Origin: Desulfobulbaceae bacterium
GTDB lineage: Bacteria; Desulfobacterota; Desulfobulbia; Desulfobulbales; Desulfocapsaceae
Direction of reading: 5' to 3'
DNA: 34,957 nt
Assembly: GCA_009773475.1 (NCBI GenBank)
Contig: WSXV01000022.1
Coordinates: 1-34,957 of the forward strand
Position 1 is the first letter of the stretch, and each line of letters begins with the position of its first letter. Positions 32,020 through 34,957 of the stretch are shown in pieces. The position numbers and the translations under genes are program-made. The notes under the pieces are model-generated. The model saw only the letters and a list, made by a program, of their open reading frames with translations. It did no database searches and was not told the DNA's origin.

Positions 32020-32085
32020 CAAGGCGCTGCTGTCGGACAAATTTTCCGCTGCGCTACAAATTTGCCGCAGAGCGCGGCGTTAGGC
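32014..32085 (+). other. attC recombination site (CBASS-like cassette)
   Basis: A 72-bp canonical attC: left core TTATAAC (32014-32020), right core GTTAGGC (32079-32085), inner complementary boxes GGCGCTGC and GCAGAGCGCGGC, and a central CAAATTT/AAATTTG stem. The loop and extra-helical bases fit expectations. The SLATT stop overlaps its left core. This indicates that the preceding two genes form a cassette. Confidence 0.9.
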
Positions 32086-32107
32086 CTCACACCTCACCAT
32101 TTCTGCG

Positions 32108-32620
32108 ATGCTCCAAATTTCGAAGATCGATGCAGCTCAGCGTCAACTCAGTAGGGCGATTCGCATGCTCTTCGCCGAAGATGACCCTGTCTGCACCCAT
32201 ACCCTTGCAGGAGCTGCGTCCATCTTGTTCACAGATCTCGTCGAAAAGGTCTCGCCCGAACACTCGTGGGATCGGATGGCGCAAGAAGACAACAACCTTG
32301 GCGCGTCTGAGTACTTCAAAGTCATCCGGAAGGCACAAAACTTCCTGAAACACGCGCGAGACGACCACGCAGAGATACTGGAGTTCGACCCCTTGGAAAC
32401 AGAAGCGCTTCTCCTCCTCACGGTGATGAATGCAAGCGAGGTTGCGCCCATGTCCCATGAAGCGCAGGTGTATCAGCTCTGGGCTTTGGCGAGGCAGTTC
32501 CCAAATGAAGCAGCGGCTCAGTCGCCATTCAAAGAGTCCATAGCGTACTTTGGAGACCTTCGCCATGTGCCGCGCTCCGAACGCCTGGCTATCGGCAGAA
32601 GGGCTTTGCTGAATATATGA
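32108..32620 (+). CDS. Conserved cassette hypothetical protein
   Basis: This encodes 170 residues. It begins with S-K-I-D-A-A-Q-R-Q-L-S-R-A-I-R (residues about 5-19) and contains H-T-L-A-G-A-A (about 36-42) and N-F-L-K-H-A-R-D-D (about 78-86). I recognise this helical pattern from a widespread family of unknown function that is frequent in integrons and accessory islands; this rests on memory, not a search. N-F-L-K-H is reminiscent of helical HEPN-like proteins but lacks R-x4-H. There is no signal or membrane segment. Its stop overlaps the next start as ATGA, so the two are translationally coupled in one cassette. It is flanked by attC 32014-32085 upstream. Confidence 0.75.
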   Translation: MLQISKIDAAQRQLSRAIRMLFAEDDPVCTHTLAGAASILFTDLVEKVSPEHSWDRMAQEDNNLGASEYFKVIRKAQNFLKHARDDHAEILEFDPLETEALLLLTVMNASEVAPMSHEAQVYQLWALARQFPNEAAAQSPFKESIAYFGDLRHVPRSERLAIGRRALLNI

Positions 32621-33030
32621 AAATTAGAACCATACATTTTCTTTTATTCGCAATGCTCTTTCTCGGAGGATGCAGCGACACGGTCACCAATCACTACGCG
32701 ACACGAGCCATAGCTGAAGCAGACAACCTTTTTGAGAGAGGCTGGCTACCAAGTCTCATCCCGGCATCAGCGAAAGACATTACGACGTCTAACGATCTCG
32801 ACATCAACATCTCAGAAGGTGAATTCAGGTACGACCCCAAAGAAACAACTGAGTTTCTGAAGCATCTGAAACCATATTCTGGACAGAAACCTAAGCTTGA
32901 CCGGTGGCAAACCTATATAGCCAAACAGAAAAATGAAGGGTATGACGCCTTCGAATATACCGCCGGCAAAACAGTCTGGGTATTTCTGGTAAGTACTGGC
33001 ACGGGCCATGTCCGTTATGTAATGTGGTGA
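32617..33030 (+). CDS. Cassette lipoprotein
   Basis: This encodes 137 residues with a lipoprotein signal: K-I-R-T, a hydrophobic stretch, then L-G-G-C as the lipobox with Cys19. The mature domain (about 20-137) has L-F-E-R-G-W-L-P-S-L-I-P near the start and a late V-W-V-F-L-V-S. This pattern occurs in small lipoproteins common in integron cassettes; no function is assigned. The start overlaps the preceding stop (ATGA), so both genes form a two-gene cassette ending at the attC-like site 33040-33091. Confidence 0.78.
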   Translation: MKIRTIHFLLFAMLFLGGCSDTVTNHYATRAIAEADNLFERGWLPSLIPASAKDITTSNDLDINISEGEFRYDPKETTEFLKHLKPYSGQKPKLDRWQTYIAKQKNEGYDAFEYTAGKTVWVFLVSTGTGHVRYVMW

Positions 33031-33039
33031 CAATCCAGC

Positions 33040-33091
33040 TGCTAACAAAGCAATCAAGGCGACGGGGAATAGCCCCGTTGCCTTTTAGCGG
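33040..33091 (+). other. Short attC-like site
   Basis: A 52-bp structure: left TGCTAAC (33040-33046), right TTTAGCGG (33084-33091), and an inner stem GGCGACGGGG with CCCCGTTGCC. The right core has T in place of the conserved G of GTTRRRY, so activity is doubtful. Position after the coupled gene pair supports a cassette boundary. Confidence 0.55.
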
Positions 33092-33143
33092 AGGTCAGTG
33101 CCCCCGCGCCTTATTTTATCGTTCGCCAAAGGGAAATCGAATA

Positions 33144-33887
33144 ATGAACAATGAAACCAAATCCCATTTGCCATCTCTCAAGTCCGAACCTGCCGACTAT
33201 GTAACATCTGCGGTGAAAGCTCTTGTGGGTGCCGTTCCATTTGCTGGATCGCTCCTTGCTGAGATTGCAGGTACGATAATTCCGAATCAGCGAATTGAGC
33301 GTCTCACCAAATACGCTCAGGAACTCGAAGAGCGTTTATTAAAACTCGATCAGGATTTTGTTCGGGCACAACTCAGTAACGAGAATTTTACCGATTTCTT
33401 TGAAGAAAACATCCGACAGGCAGCCCGCTCATTGACTGACGAGCGACGCAAATATTTGGCATCTGCTGTTGCAAATGGGTTGTCCTCTGAGGACATTGAG
33501 TTCTTCGAATCCAAGCATCTACTCCGCATTCTCGGAGAAATCAACGACGCTGAAGTCATCATTCTGCGCTCCCATTTAGTAGCTACGATGGGTAGCGACA
33601 AGGAGTTCTTCGAAAAGCACAGGGAAATTATCATGCCTGAGCCGGCAACCTTCGGGGCATCCCAAAAAGTGTTAGACAAGAGCGCGCTCCACAAGAGTTA
33701 TAAGGAGCATCTAACCTCTCTCGGGCTTCTGGAACGGCAATATCAAACAGATGCACGAACCAAAGGAATGGTAATTGATACGTTCACTGGGGGTCCGAAA
33801 ATCCAAGGGTATCGTATCACCTCATTGGGCCAATTGTTACTTAGGCACATCGGGTTGGCAAATACTAAAGGCGAACCAATCAATTAA
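33144..33887 (+). CDS. Hypothetical protein with N-terminal hydrophobic segment
   Basis: This encodes 247 residues from the ATG at 33144; the frame extends upstream to 33024 through non-coding attC sequence. Residues about 24-46 form a hydrophobic, glycine-containing stretch (A-L-V-G-A-V-P-F-A-G-S-L-L-A-E-I-A-G). A predicted coiled-coil follows (R-L-T-K-Y-A-Q-E-L-E-E-R-L, about 54-66), then a mostly helical body. I do not recognise a named domain, though this look (amphipathic or pore-like N-terminus plus helical sensor) occurs in defence-island proteins. It directly follows the attC-like site and ends in a copy of half of that site, so it is probably another cassette gene. A defence role is inferred from context only. 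Confidence 0.75.
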   Translation: MNNETKSHLPSLKSEPADYVTSAVKALVGAVPFAGSLLAEIAGTIIPNQRIERLTKYAQELEERLLKLDQDFVRAQLSNENFTDFFEENIRQAARSLTDERRKYLASAVANGLSSEDIEFFESKHLLRILGEINDAEVIILRSHLVATMGSDKEFFEKHREIIMPEPATFGASQKVLDKSALHKSYKEHLTSLGLLERQYQTDARTKGMVIDTFTGGPKIQGYRITSLGQLLLRHIGLANTKGEPIN

Positions 33888-33901
33888 GGCGACGGGGAAT
33901 A
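33881..33901 (+). other. Partial attC-like remnant
   Basis: The 21 bases here match 33051-33071, the left half of the preceding attC-like site, with one mismatch. The complementary right half is missing. The hydrolysed boundary lies about 40 bp before the 76-bp repeat copy 2. It may be a cassette end broken by rearrangement. Confidence 0.4.
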
Positions 33902-33942
33902 AGCGTCTGCGGTTTTTTGCGAGGGCTAAAGAGAAACTCGGG

Positions 33943-34018
33943 GTTCAGGTCTTGCAATCACACAAAGATTAAGCAACCTAACGAGAATGTTTGATTGCAA
34001 TACCTGACCCCACATTAT
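33943..34018. repeat. MITE/REP-like 76-bp repeat, copy 2
   Basis: This matches 24-99 at 74 of 76 positions, in the same orientation. One of the two differences falls in the right arm (T for G), so the inverted arms here are 14 of 15 paired. It lies between the hydrophobic-segment protein and the AT-rich HEPN-related gene. Confidence 0.75.
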
Positions 34019-34068
34019 TTCCATATTAAAATTTTCCGTCTATTAAACTTTTATACCTGAGGGGAGTA

Positions 34069-34905
34069 ATGAGCATAAACAAAAAACATAGAAGAAAGAA
34101 CATTCGACCAGTTCAAGCAAGATCTCATGCGCCTAATGCTAGCTCAACAAATAACAGTAATGAAATAAAAGAAAAAATTGAGATAGATAGTCTTGTCTTT
34201 AGTATCTCATATTTAGGAGATGGAAAGAAAGATGATAAAAAAGAAACCTTGCTAGAAGATGCTAAGAAACTTCACAATATAGGACATGACTTCACAACAG
34301 TTTTACAAATGCTATGGAAATATATCAACAGTATAGGCATGCTGGCTCAATCAACTTCAAACACAAGCATGGCAACAATATTTCTTCTTTTAAATGAAAT
34401 ATCAAATACAGAGCGAAAAGAATCAGGAAAACATATTGCCGAAATCAGCCTCAAATTATCTGGAAAAGATACAAATGGAGAAGAAAAAGTTGAAAACAAA
34501 AAAATTAAAATATTTAACAAAGAGCATCTTTCCAAGATTATAGAATTTAACAACCATAATCAAGCTGCATCTACAATATTACACGAGACCGCCATACAAC
34601 AATTAGTAAATGCATGGGAAAAGTTACTAGCAGATTTGATAAATTGGTTTTATTGCAAAAACCCAGATAAAATATCGGACAAGAAAAACATCACCTTTAA
34701 CAAGCTACTTCAAATTACAGATCTAGATGAATTAAAACAAACTATTATAGATAGTGAAATCAAGAGCTTTATAGGAGAAAATACAACTCAAGAACAAATA
34801 AAATTTTTTGATGATACTTTTAAGACTAACTTCAACTCATCTTATAAAAAATTTGATCAATTAATACTACTCCGACACATAAGCACTGTTAACATCTTAA
34901 AATGA
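34069..34905 (+). CDS. HEPN-related hypothetical protein, probably C-terminally truncated
   Basis: This encodes 278 residues, strongly AT-rich, with GAGGGGAG just before the ATG. The N-terminus is basic and low-complexity (K-K-H-R-R-K-N-I-R, then Ser/Asn-rich). The middle is helical. The last 90 residues resemble a family in which an N-terminal helical block is followed by R-R-N-L-x-V-H. Here the chain stops at L-L-R-H-I-S-T-V-N-I-L-K, where that motif should be, so the active His and the following strand appear lost. The recognition is from memory. It follows the second 76-bp repeat just as the first HEPN-like gene follows the first copy. The remaining 52 bp of the window have no recognisable gene. 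Confidence 0.65.
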   Translation: MSINKKHRRKNIRPVQARSHAPNASSTNNSNEIKEKIEIDSLVFSISYLGDGKKDDKKETLLEDAKKLHNIGHDFTTVLQMLWKYINSIGMLAQSTSNTSMATIFLLLNEISNTERKESGKHIAEISLKLSGKDTNGEEKVENKKIKIFNKEHLSKIIEFNNHNQAASTILHETAIQQLVNAWEKLLADLINWFYCKNPDKISDKKNITFNKLLQITDLDELKQTIIDSEIKSFIGENTTQEQIKFFDDTFKTNFNSSYKKFDQLILLRHISTVNILK

Positions 34906-34957
34906 GCACCAAGAGCCTGGCTATCTGGCATCGAACATCTGGTAGAGACGGCATGTC

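Overview
This window looks like a chromosomal segment of a Desulfobacterota (Desulfobulbales/Desulfocapsa-like) bacterium. That is inferred from gene content: a manganese-type pyrophosphatase, a multiheme c-type cytochrome, a NapH-type iron-sulfur membrane protein, a MauE/rhodanese pair, and what looks like a selenocysteine codon. No rRNA, tRNA, CRISPR array, integrase or intact transposase was seen.

Left end (about 1-4350): an integron cassette array without an integrase in view. Single-gene cassettes, all on the + strand, are separated by attC sites at 705, 1173, 1719, 2378 and 2945. They encode an HEPN-like protein, a small lipoprotein, a zinc-ribbon/membrane protein, a small HD hydrolase and a GNAT acetyltransferase. 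A LysE-type exporter and a cysteine hydrolase follow. A half attC and a strong bidirectional terminator (4398-4443) mark the end of the array.

Core (about 4400-29420), visibly GC-richer: transketolase (-); a 138-bp-period tandem repeat with hairpins; dusB and rarA, then a tetraheme cytochrome whose reading frame contains one in-frame TGA at a Cys position (candidate selenoprotein); Mn-pyrophosphatase (-); a membrane-anchored unknown plus a GYF_2-AIM24 protein; a DUF533/TerB-like protein (-); a secreted thermonuclease (-); a sigma-54 activator; a four-gene envelope redox cluster (MauE-like, rhodanese, Tat-exported ModA-like binding protein, NapH-like Fe-S protein); 6-phosphogluconate dehydrogenase (-); a DUF547 protein (-); outer-membrane phospholipase A; an HD-CBS-HEPN-like fusion; a ChaA-type antiporter followed by a decayed RCK_C fragment; and an aldo/keto reductase. 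Transketolase and 6-phosphogluconate dehydrogenase both belong to the pentose phosphate pathway but are not adjacent.

Right end (about 29420-34957): a second AT-rich accessory zone. A jelly-roll-like unknown is followed by a CD-NTase (cGAS/DncV-like) overlapping a SLATT two-TM effector. This minimal CBASS-like antiphage pair is closed by a canonical attC (32014-32085), so it appears to sit in an integron cassette. A translationally coupled two-gene cassette with a short attC-like site comes next, then an unknown protein with a hydrophobic N-terminal segment, and finally an AT-rich gene that seems cut off at its HEPN motif.

A 76-bp repeat with inverted arms (MITE/REP-like) occurs in the same orientation at 24-99 and 33943-34018. 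Each copy lies just upstream of an AT-rich, HEPN-related gene. The most notable items are the candidate selenocysteine cytochrome, the cassette-borne CD-NTase/SLATT pair, the HD-CBS-HEPN fusion, and the tandem hairpin repeat with a compensatory base change.
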